Below, in pieces: positions 26,393 through 35,357 of a stretch of 64,000 nucleotides of DNA. Each line of letters starts with the position of its first letter. Positions within the stretch are counted from its first letter, which is position 1. Location of the stretch: the NCBI RefSeq assembly GCF_013415125.1, contig NZ_JACCDE010000019.1, positions 1 through 64,000 of the forward strand, in the 5' to 3' direction. Source of the stretch: Vreelandella glaciei. Lineage in GTDB: Bacteria; Pseudomonadota; Gammaproteobacteria; Pseudomonadales; Halomonadaceae. The position numbers and the translations under genes were made by a program. Under the pieces are notes generated by a model. It saw only the letters and a list, made by a program, of their open reading frames with translations. It made no database searches and was not told the DNA's origin.

Positions 26393-27204
26393 TAACCGAC
26401 TCCTGGCAGCAGCTTAAAATGGTCGGCATCTTGCCAGGCAGGAAATTTTTCACGAAAAGCATCAAGGGCAGTTTTATCCAGCGTGCCCGTTTCTATAAAC
26501 GGGGTATGGGCAGGTTTATCAATTAACGCTTCGCCTTTGAAGTCGACCAATAAGGAGTCGCCGCTATAGGCAAGTCCTTTGGCATCCTCTCCAACGCGAT
26601 TAACGCCAATTACATAGCTTAGGTTTTCTACCGCGCGGGCCTGTAGCAGCGTACGCCAAGGGTGGCGACGCGGTGCTGGCCAATTGGCGATACACAGCAG
26701 CGCATCATACTCGAAATGCTCACCTTCTGCTGGCTGCTGGCGCATCCAGACCGGAAAGCGCAGATCGTAGCAAACGCTCAGCAACAACTTAAAGCCATTA
26801 AGCTCTACCACTTTACGCTCACTGCCCATGCCGTAGCGCTCATGCTCACCGGCCATACGGAATAAGTGGCGCTTATCGTAGTGGGTTAAGTCGCCCTTAG
26901 GCGTTGCCCATATCAAGCGGTTATAAAACTCGCCATCCTCTTCGATCGCCACGCTGCCGGTCATCACGCAGTTACGGGCCTGCGCCTGAGTCTGCAACCA
27001 AGTCACACTTTGGCTTTCGGCCATCGGCTGAGCCATTTCACGGGAATTCATGGTAAAGCCGGTGGCAAACATTTCAGGCAAAACAATAAGGTCGGTATCA
27101 CGGCTATCCAGCCCACCGAGTAACTTCTCAAGATGAGCGTGGTTGGCTTGTGGGTCTTCCCAGCGCAGATCGCACTGCACCAAGCTGGATCTAAGTTTAG
27201 TCAT
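26392..27204 (-). CDS. yafV: Nitrilase-family omega-amidase YafV
   Basis: The 270-residue enzyme has the nitrilase triad: Glu in LIVLPEMFATGF, Lys in THYDKRHLFRMAGEH and Cys in LLLSVCYDLRFPVWMR. That pattern and length match YafV/omega-amidase (Nit2-like), which hydrolyses 2-oxoglutaramate or 2-oxosuccinamate in repair of methionine-salvage transamination products. Cytosolic. It is the first gene of yafV-rsuA and divergent from rarD across 72 bp. Confidence 0.9.
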   Translation of the reverse strand: MTKLRSSLVQCDLRWEDPQANHAHLEKLLGGLDSRDTDLIVLPEMFATGFTMNSREMAQPMAESQSVTWLQTQAQARNCVMTGSVAIEEDGEFYNRLIWATPKGDLTHYDKRHLFRMAGEHERYGMGSERKVVELNGFKLLLSVCYDLRFPVWMRQQPAEGEHFEYDALLCIANWPAPRRHPWRTLLQARAVENLSYVIGVNRVGEDAKGLAYSGDSLLVDFKGEALIDKPAHTPFIETGTLDKTALDAFREKFPAWQDADHFKLLPGVG

Positions 27205-27276
27205 TAAACACCTCCGTTCCGCCAGAGTTATTGCAATGTTTATGCTAGATTAGCATCTTTAAATAATGAGGCTGCT

Positions 27277-28185
27277 ATGCTTCCTACTCCAACACGCGAT
27301 CCCGACGCAGTCAAAGGCGTTATGTTTGGCCTAACAGCCTATACGATGTGGGGCTGTTTTCCGCTATTTTTTGCCCTATTTGAGGGCGTCCCCGCCTTTG
27401 AAATATTGATTCATCGGATCATTTGGGCGTGTCTGTTTTTGATCGGTTTGATTACCCTATTACGCCGCTGGCCGCCCGTTGTTGCAGCGCTGGGCGAACC
27501 TAAGCGACTAGGCCGTGTGTTGGCCTGCGCGCTATTAATAGCGTTTAACTGGGGTATCTATATTTATGCGGTGGAGTCGAAGCAGGTGTTACAGGCGAGT
27601 TTGGGCTACTTCTTAACACCACTAGTGAACGTCGCGCTAGGCATGTTGGTACTGCGGGAAGTGATGGCCAAGCTGCAGCTGGTCGCCTTGGGTTTGGCCA
27701 GCGTTGCTATTGCCACGCAGTTTGTCATGCTGGGTGAGCTGCCCTGGATTAGTTTACTGCTGGCGTTAAGCTTCGGTAGTTACGGCCTGTTTCGTAAGCA
27801 AGTGCCGCTAGACGGCCTATCAGGGCTGTTTGTGGAAACCCTGTTGCTATTTCCTCTCGCCCTGATCGCCTTGACCTGGTTAAGCTGGAACGACACCTCA
27901 CATTTTTTACAAAATACTTCAACCACCAGCTTACTGGTCGCCAGTGGGGCTTTAACTGCGCTGCCGTTAATGGCCTTTGCAGGCGCAGCCCGCCGATTGC
28001 GTTTGGCGACCCTGGGCTTTTTGATGTACATCAACCCGAGTATTCAATTCCTGATCGCGTTAACCGTTTTCGGTGAGCCCCTTGGGCTTATCCAGTTGGT
28101 GACCTTTGTGCTTATCTGGAGCGGGCTTGCGCTCTATTCCTGGTCAGCGTGGCAGTCACGCTCGCGCTACGCGGCGGCTAGTTAA
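27277..28185 (+). CDS. rarD: RarD-type EamA-family transporter
   Basis: The 302-residue protein has ten hydrophobic segments in two EamA repeats. The start, KGVMFGLTAYTMWGCFPLFFALFEGVPAFEILIHRIIW, is the RarD signature, as are LQASLGYFLTPLVNV and SFGSYGLFRKQVPLD. RarD proteins are inner-membrane drug/metabolite exporters; the substrate is unknown in most species. ATG 27277 follows AATGAGGC. The last 30 bp overlap a possible short gene on the other strand. Confidence 0.92.
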   Translation: MLPTPTRDPDAVKGVMFGLTAYTMWGCFPLFFALFEGVPAFEILIHRIIWACLFLIGLITLLRRWPPVVAALGEPKRLGRVLACALLIAFNWGIYIYAVESKQVLQASLGYFLTPLVNVALGMLVLREVMAKLQLVALGLASVAIATQFVMLGELPWISLLLALSFGSYGLFRKQVPLDGLSGLFVETLLLFPLALIALTWLSWNDTSHFLQNTSTTSLLVASGALTALPLMAFAGAARRLRLATLGFLMYINPSIQFLIALTVFGEPLGLIQLVTFVLIWSGLALYSWSAWQSRSRYAAAS

Positions 28186-28491
28186 GCAAGTGGTGATGAG
28201 ACGGTGTCTGCGGCGCCTTTCAGCGTAGGCGTCGATGCTGTATCCCGTTCCGGCTGATAACCCACTCGGAAGCCACCCCAATGCTTGCTCCTGCACATAC
28301 ACTGGCACTGAAAGGTCGTGCATGATTTCTTCGGTGTCCCGCTTGTAGGTCTGCAGCAACAGCGGCTTTTTAGCACCGCCCCCCAATGCGGCACATATCA
28401 GAGCGACATAAATCCAAACGCCGCCTTGAGTGGCAAGACCAACCGACAACGCCACCATCAGCACTGGAACTAGCAATAGCAGTACACTCAT
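28156..28491 (-). CDS. Possible small membrane protein, unrecognised
   Basis: From ATG 28491 the frame encodes 111 residues with a hydrophobic segment (SVLLLLVPVLMVALSVGLA) and a second (VWIYVALICAALGGGA), followed by a soluble tail (TEEIMHDLSVPVYVQEQALGW) that reads like a real protein. A TTG at 28527 would add 12 residues. No strong ribosome site is visible, and the 3' end runs 30 bp into rarD. I do not recognise the family. It is the only plausible gene in 28186-28736. Confidence 0.4.
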   Translation of the reverse strand: MSVLLLLVPVLMVALSVGLATQGGVWIYVALICAALGGGAKKPLLLQTYKRDTEEIMHDLSVPVYVQEQALGWLPSGLSAGTGYSIDAYAERRRRHRLITTCLTSRRVARA

Positions 28492-28736
28492 GAGCAGCAC
28501 CCATTTATTGATGTTGTTGAGTATCAAACAGTCTTAGTAAGAAGGTTTAAATGTCCTTTATGCCTATGCTTAACGGGTTATGCTAATGAAAGAAGTAGCA
28601 CTTTGGGGGGAAGACGCAAAGTATTAAGCGCTTCGTCATCATGGAGTTACCGCCGTGCAAATGAACATAAGCACTGCAATGAAATGGAATATCCCTTACT
28701 CTCTTTATTCTGCCACTCCGATAACACCTGGAACCC

Positions 28737-30437
28737 ATGCTAAAGCGCTATTTGCCGATCCTGACGTGGCTACCCCACTACCATAAACGCCTGTTTGGGG
28801 CCGATCTCTTGGCGGGCTTGATCGTCACGGTGATGGTCATTCCCCAGTCGCTGGCCTATTCGCTGCTAGCCGGACTGCCTGCCGTGGTAGGCCTCTACGC
28901 CAGCATCCTGCCACAACTGGTCTATACCCTGTTTGGCACCAGCAAGACCCTTGCCGTCGGGCCGGTCGCTATCATCGCGTTGATGACCGGTGCCGCACTC
29001 TCCTCCGTGGCGGTCACAGGCACAGAGACTTATTTACAGGCCGCGCTCATCCTGTCCCTGCTTTCCGGTGGCATGCTGGTAATCATGGGGCTGCTTAAAA
29101 TGGGCTTTTTCAGCAATTTTCTCAGTCACCCGGTTATTTCCGGCTTCTTAACGGCGTCGGGCATATTGATCGCTGCTAGCCAGCTGGGCAGCTTGCTGGG
29201 GGTTGAGAGTAGTGGCTTTACCCTGGTGGAACGCCTTGTCACCCTGGTGCCTAATTTAGCCACTTTCAACTTACCCACCTTACTGATCGGCAGTGGAACG
29301 CTGCTGTTTTTGATCGTTATGCGACGCCATGGTAAAGCCGCCCTGCACTCAATGGGCTTGCCACGCACCCTGGCAGACTTGATTGCCAAAGCAGGGCCGG
29401 TCTTTGCCGTCGTGATTACCACCCTGGTTACCTGGTACTGGCAGTTGGGCGATAAAGGCGTCAGCGTTGTGGGACAAATTCCAGGCGGGTTACCCGCACT
29501 GAGCTTCCCTTTGGGAGACTACTCACTGTGGCGGGCACTTGTGATCCCCGCGCTGCTGATTAGCCTGGTCGGCTTTGTGGAGTCGGTTTCCATGGGCCAG
29601 ATGTTGGCCGCGAAGCGGCGCCAGCGTATCTCTCCCAATCAGGAGCTTGTGGGCCTTGGTGCCAGCAATTTAGCCGCCGGGCTTTCCAGCGGCATGCCGG
29701 TCACTGGGGGATTATCCCGCACGGTCATCAACTACGATGCAGGCGCACAAACGCCTGCGGCAGGTGCCTTTGCGGCGCTAGGTATTGCGCTGGTCACTAT
29801 GTCATTCACCGGCTGGCTCTACTACCTGCCCATCGCGACCCTGGCCGCAACGATCACCGTTTCGATTTTGACGCTTGTGGACATCCCCATGCTGCGGCAA
29901 ACCTGGCGCTACTCCCGCAGCGACTTTGCCGCCATGGCGGTGACGATTTTGCTGACACTATGCGAAGGCGTTGAGGCGGGCATCATCAGCGGGGTAACGC
30001 TCTCTATTGCGCTATTTTTGTACCGCACCAGCCGCCCTCATAGCGCCTTGGTAGGCCGCGTCCCCGGCACCGAACACTTTAGAAATACTACCCGCCACGA
30101 TGTCGAGACGGTCAATACCGTTGCCCTGCTGCGCATTGATGAGAGCCTCTATTTTGCCAATGCCCGCTATTTGGAAGACACCGTCTATAACCTGGTAGCG
30201 AGCCACCCCGAGCTTGAGCACGTTGTATTGATCTGTTCGGCGGTTAACCTGATTGATGCCTCGGCGCTAGAAAGCCTGGATGCCATCAACGCCCGCTTAA
30301 AAGACTCCGATGTAAAACTACATTTATCCGAGGTCAAAGGCCCGGTGATGGATCAGCTAAAGAAGAGTGACTTTCTGGATGCGCTTACCGGGCGGGTGTT
30401 TTTAAGCACCTACGCCGCTTGGCGTGAATTTTCTTAA
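28737..30437 (+). CDS. SulP-family anion transporter with STAS domain
   Basis: The 566-residue protein has about 12-14 membrane segments in residues 20-420, with the SulP signature VTVMVIPQSLAYSLLAGLPAVVGLYASILP near the N-terminus and the conserved SGMPVTGGLSRTVINYDAGAQT region. The cytosolic STAS domain occupies about 445-560 (LLRIDESLYFANARYLED, then VVLICSAVNLIDASALESLDAI). The family moves sulfate, bicarbonate or dicarboxylates; sequence alone does not tell which. It stands alone and is followed by a strong terminator. Confidence 0.9.
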   Translation: MLKRYLPILTWLPHYHKRLFGADLLAGLIVTVMVIPQSLAYSLLAGLPAVVGLYASILPQLVYTLFGTSKTLAVGPVAIIALMTGAALSSVAVTGTETYLQAALILSLLSGGMLVIMGLLKMGFFSNFLSHPVISGFLTASGILIAASQLGSLLGVESSGFTLVERLVTLVPNLATFNLPTLLIGSGTLLFLIVMRRHGKAALHSMGLPRTLADLIAKAGPVFAVVITTLVTWYWQLGDKGVSVVGQIPGGLPALSFPLGDYSLWRALVIPALLISLVGFVESVSMGQMLAAKRRQRISPNQELVGLGASNLAAGLSSGMPVTGGLSRTVINYDAGAQTPAAGAFAALGIALVTMSFTGWLYYLPIATLAATITVSILTLVDIPMLRQTWRYSRSDFAAMAVTILLTLCEGVEAGIISGVTLSIALFLYRTSRPHSALVGRVPGTEHFRNTTRHDVETVNTVALLRIDESLYFANARYLEDTVYNLVASHPELEHVVLICSAVNLIDASALESLDAINARLKDSDVKLHLSEVKGPVMDQLKKSDFLDALTGRVFLSTYAAWREFS

Positions 30438-30462
30438 CTGCATTGCTCTCGCTACCGCTCTG

Positions 30463-30490
30463 AAAAACCAGGCTTTTGCCTGGTTTTTTT
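30463..30490 (+). terminator. Rho-independent terminator after the SulP gene
   Basis: AAAACCAGGC and GCCTGGTTTT form a stem with a TTTT loop, followed directly by a T run. Confidence 0.9.
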
Positions 30491-30587
30491 ATGCCTGTTG
30501 TTTACCAACGGGCACCGCTGCTGACAACAGCATTGACAGCCACCCAGCGGCTTCTCTACTATCAGCCGACCACTTAGCAAAATCAAG

Positions 30588-30602
30588 TACCGCATAGCAA
30601 AA
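30588..30602. promoter_or_regulatory. Candidate operator (half-conserved) before the TRAP genes
   Basis: TACCGCATAGCAAAA contains the 12-mer GCATAGCAAAAC (30592-30603), identical to the core of the palindrome at 46035-46049. The left arm is degenerate (three of six positions). It lies 60 bp before the start of the TRAP binding-protein gene. Confidence 0.45.
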
Positions 30603-30661
30603 CACTATGTAGCCAAACGTAACTAAAACCTTAAGCACAACCACAATAAAGGAGCATCCCA

Positions 30662-31822
30662 ATGCATCCATTTGCTCACCGCCTACTCATCGCCGCCTTA
30701 CCTTTATCGCTACTCGGCGCAGCAGTCAGCCACGCCAGTGACATTGAACTCCCCGGTACCATGGCCTGGACGGCCTACGGCACTAACTCAAGCGGCTATG
30801 CCCAAGCCGTCGCCATCGGCAATATGCTGCAGAACAAATACGATTCATCAGTGCGTATCCTGCCGGGGGACAACGATGTTTCACGGATGACGCCGCTTAA
30901 GCAGGGCCGCGTTGACCTTTGCGCCTGCGGGATCGCCAGCTACTACGGCGCTGAAGGGGTAATGATGTTTGCCGACCGCGACTGGGGTCCTCAGCCACTA
31001 CGCGTCATTACCACTTCCACTGCCTCTTTTGGTCTTTCCCTTGCGGTTGCGGGCGACCTGGACGTTGAAACGCCCGCTGACCTGGCCGGCAAGCGCATCG
31101 CCTATATCCGCGGTGACGATGCGCTCAATAAAGGCACCGAAGCTTACCTTGCCTTTGGTGGCTTGACCTGGGATGACGTAGAGCGGGTTGATTACCCCGG
31201 CTACGGGCGCTCGTTCGACGGCATTATCGCTGGCGATGTGGATGCCTCCTTTACCACCACGGTGACCCCGCCAGCCCAGCAGCTGGCCAGTAGTCCGCGC
31301 GGCATTAGCTGGCCAGTGCTAGACCCCAACGACGAAGCAGGCTGGGAGCGCATGGCCGCCGTTGCGCCCTACTTCCGCCCGCACGAAGTCACGTCTGGGG
31401 CTGGTGGCATCAGCGCCGAAAACCCGGTGCCCAGCGCTAGCTACCCATACCCCATTGTGGTAGCCAACCAAGACCTGGATGACAATGTCGCTTATGGCCT
31501 AATCAAAGCCATGCAGGAAAATTTCGACGACTACAAAGATAACGCCCCAGGGGCGCTTGGCTATGCCTTGGAACAGCAAGATCTTCAATGGGTAGTGCCG
31601 TTTCACGATGCGGTCGTGGAGTACTACAAAGAGATCGACGTATGGACTGATGAAATGCAGGCCCATCAGGATGAGCTGGTTGAACGTCAGGATGTATTGC
31701 TAAGCGCCTGGGAAAGCTTTATGCAAGACGCCCCCAGTGATGACGAGGCGTTTACTGCCGACTGGATGGAAGCCCGAGCCACCGCGCTTAGCGATGCCGG
31801 TTTCGAACCGATCTTCGAGTAA
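30662..31822 (+). CDS. TRAP transporter binding protein, TAXI family
   Basis: The 386-residue protein starts at ATG 30662 after AAAGGAG. It has a signal peptide (LLIAALPLSLLGAAVSHAS) and the TAXI solute-receptor fold: ELPGTMAWTAYGTNSSGYAQAVAIGNML, LKQGRVDLCACGIASYYGAEG and ADLAGKRIAYIRGD. TAXI proteins deliver organic acids to fused DctQM permeases. The ligand is unknown; the neighbouring acyl-CoA genes and shared operator motif suggest a carboxylate. It is followed by an intercistronic hairpin and the permease gene. Confidence 0.92.
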   Translation: MHPFAHRLLIAALPLSLLGAAVSHASDIELPGTMAWTAYGTNSSGYAQAVAIGNMLQNKYDSSVRILPGDNDVSRMTPLKQGRVDLCACGIASYYGAEGVMMFADRDWGPQPLRVITTSTASFGLSLAVAGDLDVETPADLAGKRIAYIRGDDALNKGTEAYLAFGGLTWDDVERVDYPGYGRSFDGIIAGDVDASFTTTVTPPAQQLASSPRGISWPVLDPNDEAGWERMAAVAPYFRPHEVTSGAGGISAENPVPSASYPYPIVVANQDLDDNVAYGLIKAMQENFDDYKDNAPGALGYALEQQDLQWVVPFHDAVVEYYKEIDVWTDEMQAHQDELVERQDVLLSAWESFMQDAPSDDEAFTADWMEARATALSDAGFEPIFE

Positions 31823-31830
31823 TACGCCAC

Positions 31831-31850
31831 GGGGCGGCACTTGCCGCCCC
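31831..31850 (+). promoter_or_regulatory. Intercistronic hairpin between TRAP binding protein and permease
   Basis: GGGGCGGC (31831-31838) pairs with GCCGCCCC (31843-31850) across a 4-nt loop. There is no T run, so it more likely stabilises the upstream mRNA, giving more binding protein than permease, than terminates it. Confidence 0.6.
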
Positions 31851-31872
31851 CTGCTGATTGACGGATGCCCTC

Positions 31873-33882
31873 ATGACCACAGATACCTCACCTGCCAATA
31901 ATCAGCAGGTTAAAGAAAAAATCAGCCAAATTCGTCAGCTTCCCCCTGCGCTGCGCTGGATCCCCGCCACGGTCACCGTCATCTTGATGGCGATGACGCT
32001 GGATTATCTTTTCAACGTTGGCTTACTGACGTTCGTAACCGGCTTGGAAACGCAGTTCTACTATGCCGTTGTGGCACTACTGCTACCGCTGGTTTTCTTG
32101 CTTTGGCCCATGCGCAGTCGCCAACAAGAACAGCCTATCCCTTGGTACGACTACCTATTGAGCGCTATAACGCTAATCGTTGGCGGCTATTTTGTTTATA
32201 ACGCAGTCCCTATTTTAGAGCGCGGCTGGGCGTTTTCTGCGCCTGAGATCGCTATTTATGCCAGCTATGCCTACTGGCTGCTCATTATCGAAGCGGCCCG
32301 CCGGGCAGGCGGCTTACCGATTGCTATCATTGCGGGGGTCTTCTCTCTTTACCCGCTGGTGGCGGATATCGTCCCCGGCCCTATCCAGGCGTTTCCTTCG
32401 ACTCTTGAACAGACCGCTATGTACCACACCATGAGTACCGAAAGCATCATGGGGGTGCCGCTGCAGGCGTTCGCGGGCCTGGTGATCGGCTTTTTGGTCT
32501 TTGGTGTCGTGCTGCAAAAAAGCGGCGGCGGTAAGTTTTTTATCAACCTGGCATTTGCGCTGCTGGGCCATGTGCGCGGCGGCCCCGCGAAGGTGTCGAT
32601 TTTCTCCAGCGGCCTGATGGGCTCGATGAGCGGCAGCGTTATTAGTAACGTACTGACCACCGGTGTTTTGTCAATTCCCGCCATGCGTCGTATCGGTATG
32701 AGCCGCTCCTTTGCTGGCGGTGTGGAAGCCTGCGCCTCAACCGGCGGTGTATTGATGCCACCGGTGATGGGCGCAACCGCTTTCGTCATGGCCATGTTTC
32801 TCGACATTCCCTATTCCGCGGTAGCGCTGGCTGCCGTCATTCCTTCAATTCTGTATTTCCTGGGTCTGTTTATTCAGATCGATGCCTATGCAGCTCGCCA
32901 CGACATTAAAGGCCTACCCGCCGTTGAGCTGCCTTCGCTATGGCAAACCATCAAAGAGGGTTGGTACTTTATTTTTGTCTTTGCTTTATTAGTTTGGATG
33001 CTGCTGATTATGCAGCGCGAAGCCGTGGCACCTTTCTACGCCACCGCGCTGCTGTTGGTGCTCAACCAGCTTTCCAAACATAACCGCTGGGGTTGGAAGG
33101 ATGTAGCCGATACGCTGTCGTCTGCGGCCAAGCTGTTTGCCGAGTTAATCGCTATTTTGGCTGGCGTGGGCATGCTGGTGGGTGCACTTTCGATGACAGG
33201 CCTTTCCGGCACCATCGCTAACGACTTTATCAATATTGCCGGTGGCAGCGTGCCGCTGTTGCTGATTATGGGAGCGGTTACCAGTTTTGTGCTGGGTATT
33301 GGCATGACCGTGACGGCTGCCTATATCTTCCTCGCCGTTGCTCTAGCCCCTGCGCTGATTCAAGGCGGCGGACTGGATCCCATGGCCGTACATATGTTCA
33401 TTCTCTATTGGGGCATGCTGAGCTTTATTACCCCGCCAGTGGCACTGGGTGCCTTTGCCGCGGCTACCGTGGCCGGTGCCCGGCCCATGGAAACGGGCCT
33501 GCAGGCGATGCGTCTGGGTAGCGTGATCTACTTTATTCCTTTCCTATTCGTACTCAACCCCGCGCTGATTATGCAGGGCGCGCCGCTGATGATCGTGGCT
33601 GTCTTTATCCAGGCGGTCATCGGCATCATCCTGTTTGCCTCTGCCATGCAGGGTTACCTGATGGGGGTTGGTCGACTGGGCTATGGCGCACTGCAAGAGA
33701 TCGTGATTCGTGCCTTGATACTGATCGCTGGCCTACTACTGGCGCTACCGGGTGGTGGGATGGTGCCGCTTAGCCAGTGGGAATTGATCGGTCTGGCCGC
33801 AGCCGCGCTGGTACCCGGTGTTTTGATGGCACGCTTAAGCCAGCGCCACCATCGGCGTTCGCAAAGCGCCTCTGTTGCGTAA
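31873..33882 (+). CDS. TRAP transporter fused permease (DctQ-DctM type), TAXI-associated
   Basis: The 669-residue protein from ATG 31873 has four hydrophobic segments of the small-subunit type (about 25-200) fused to a DctM-like large domain of about 12 segments. The large domain shows GGGKFFINLAFALLGHVRGGPAKVSIFSSGLMGSMSGSVISNV, the TRAP fingerprint, and a second repeat with VLGIGMTVTAAYIFLAVALAPAL. It uses an ion gradient to bring in the ligand held by the TAXI protein 50 bp upstream. A TTG 15 bp earlier is less likely as start. Confidence 0.93.
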   Translation: MTTDTSPANNQQVKEKISQIRQLPPALRWIPATVTVILMAMTLDYLFNVGLLTFVTGLETQFYYAVVALLLPLVFLLWPMRSRQQEQPIPWYDYLLSAITLIVGGYFVYNAVPILERGWAFSAPEIAIYASYAYWLLIIEAARRAGGLPIAIIAGVFSLYPLVADIVPGPIQAFPSTLEQTAMYHTMSTESIMGVPLQAFAGLVIGFLVFGVVLQKSGGGKFFINLAFALLGHVRGGPAKVSIFSSGLMGSMSGSVISNVLTTGVLSIPAMRRIGMSRSFAGGVEACASTGGVLMPPVMGATAFVMAMFLDIPYSAVALAAVIPSILYFLGLFIQIDAYAARHDIKGLPAVELPSLWQTIKEGWYFIFVFALLVWMLLIMQREAVAPFYATALLLVLNQLSKHNRWGWKDVADTLSSAAKLFAELIAILAGVGMLVGALSMTGLSGTIANDFINIAGGSVPLLLIMGAVTSFVLGIGMTVTAAYIFLAVALAPALIQGGGLDPMAVHMFILYWGMLSFITPPVALGAFAAATVAGARPMETGLQAMRLGSVIYFIPFLFVLNPALIMQGAPLMIVAVFIQAVIGIILFASAMQGYLMGVGRLGYGALQEIVIRALILIAGLLLALPGGGMVPLSQWELIGLAAAALVPGVLMARLSQRHHRRSQSASVA

Positions 33883-33944
33883 CAGATGGGGCGCCAAGCG
33901 TACTCTTTTCAATTCACTATCATGCGAAATACGAGAGCCTAACT

Positions 33945-35357
33945 ATGTCCGTTCATTATCAGCGTCACGGCAATATAGGCGTTATTCAAATAGCCAATCC
34001 GCCGGTCAATGCCTTAAGTCACGCGGTACGCAGTGGCTTAGTCGATGCGCTTAAAGAGGGTGTTGCTGACGCAGATGCTAAAGCGCTGGTCGTGCTCGCC
34101 GATGGCCGCACCTTTGTTGCCGGGGCAGATATTCGTGAGTTTGGTAAGCCGCCTCAAGCCCCTCTGCTGCCCGATGTGATTAACCAACTGGAAGCCTGCC
34201 CAAAACCGCTGATTGCCGCCCTGCACGGCACAGCCCTGGGCGGTGGATTGGAAGTGGCTTTGGGCTGCCACTATCGAGTGGCACTGGCGGGAACCCGGGT
34301 GGGTCTTCCGGAGGTTAAGCTGGGTCTACTGCCCGGCGCTGGTGGCACCCAGCGTTTGCCGCGTTTAGTAGGCGTTGAGCGCGCCTTAGAGATGATCACC
34401 AGCGGGCGTTTTGTGGAAGCAGAAGAAGCACTTGAGGCAGGCATTATCGACGCCATTAGCAGTGCTGAAACACCGTTTGAAGCGGGTTTAGCTGTGGCCC
34501 AAGCAGTGCTTGCAGACAACTCAATGGCACGTGTTACGGGCCAATTGCCAGCGCCAGCGGCTAATCCCCAGGCAATCTCCGCTATGTTGGAACGGCTGCA
34601 TCAAGACGCTGCCGAGCTCTTCTCACCGTTTCGCATTGTGGAAGCTGTGGAGGCCTCTGTGACGGCTGAATCACTCCAAGACGGCCTGCGCCGTGAGCGG
34701 GAGCTGTTTTTGGCCTGTATGGACTCCCCTCAACGCGCCGGACTGATTCATCTCTTTTTCGCTGCGCGTAGCCCTCATATGGTGCCTGAGGTTGAGAAAG
34801 CCGACGCGTTTAAACACGTTGCGCTAATCGGCGAAGATCCACTGTTTGAGCGCCTGCAAAAAGCCGCACAAAAGGCGGGCATTACCCTAACCAGTGCACC
34901 AGACAACGCTACTGAACTTTGTCTGTTGGCGCCAAATGCAGCGAGGGAATCAGGCACAGCGCTCCCTACCATCGCACTAGAAAACATTGGCATCAGCCGC
35001 GGCAGCGATAGCGCGCTAAGCCTTATCGTTGCTGAAAACGGCAGCATGGTAGAGCTGGTCAACTTAAGCGCAGAGCCACTTACCCAACAGCGAGCGGCAC
35101 TCACTCTTAAAGCATTGCGGTTAAACGTTGTGGTCAGCCGACAGCAAAGCCTTCTGAATACGCTGCAACTTGCTAGCCAGCAGGCTACAGCGAGCAACAG
35201 ACAAACTGCCCTTGAACAGGCGAGCGTCGGCATCGCAAAGAACGGCTTCTGCTACCGCGAGAGCGATATCGATTTGTTGGCGGTGGAAGTACTGGGATAC
35301 CCGCGTCACTTAGGTGGGCCTCACCGTCAATCAACCCTAAAGGACACCCCCCGATGA
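33945..35357 (+). CDS. Enoyl-CoA hydratase with vestigial 3-hydroxyacyl-CoA dehydrogenase half
   Basis: The 470-residue protein starts at ATG 33945; the longer open frame runs back into the permease gene. Residues 1-190 are a crotonase domain with both acid/base glutamates ([18 protein letters not shown] and [10 protein letters not shown]) and the oxyanion hole [15 protein letters not shown] / [10 protein letters not shown]. After the usual multifunctional-enzyme linker ([23 protein letters not shown]) the NAD-binding part should begin, but reads [14 protein letters not shown] without the GxGxxG loop, and the domain is shrunken. The end, [19 protein letters not shown]...YPRHLGGP, is still the family's C-terminal motif. 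So it should hydrate enoyl-CoA but not oxidise. Its stop overlaps the next gene by 4 bp. Confidence 0.85.
   Translation: MSVHYQRHGNIGVIQIANPPVNALSHAVRSGLVDALKEGVADADAKALVVLADGRTFVAGADIREFGKPPQAPLLPDVINQLEACPKPLIAALHGTALGGGLEVALGCHYRVALAGTRVGLPEVKLGLLPGAGGTQRLPRLVGVERALEMITSGRFVEAEEALEAGIIDAISSAETPFEAGLAVAQAVLADNSMARVTGQLPAPAANPQAISAMLERLHQDAAELFSPFRIVEAVEASVTAESLQDGLRRERELFLACMDSPQRAGLIHLFFAARSPHMVPEVEKADAFKHVALIGEDPLFERLQKAAQKAGITLTSAPDNATELCLLAPNAARESGTALPTIALENIGISRGSDSALSLIVAENGSMVELVNLSAEPLTQQRAALTLKALRLNVVVSRQQSLLNTLQLASQQATASNRQTALEQASVGIAKNGFCYRESDIDLLAVEVLGYPRHLGGPHRQSTLKDTPR

Noticed and set aside
30603..30661. Second operator copy before the TRAP genes (AGCAAAAT near 30576)
   Set aside because: Only a half arm matches and the core is lost, so it is not distinguishable from chance.
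33777..33944. N-terminal extension of the 33945 hydratase
   Set aside because: It overlaps the end of the permease gene in another frame and has no homology; the ATG at 33945 begins the crotonase fold.
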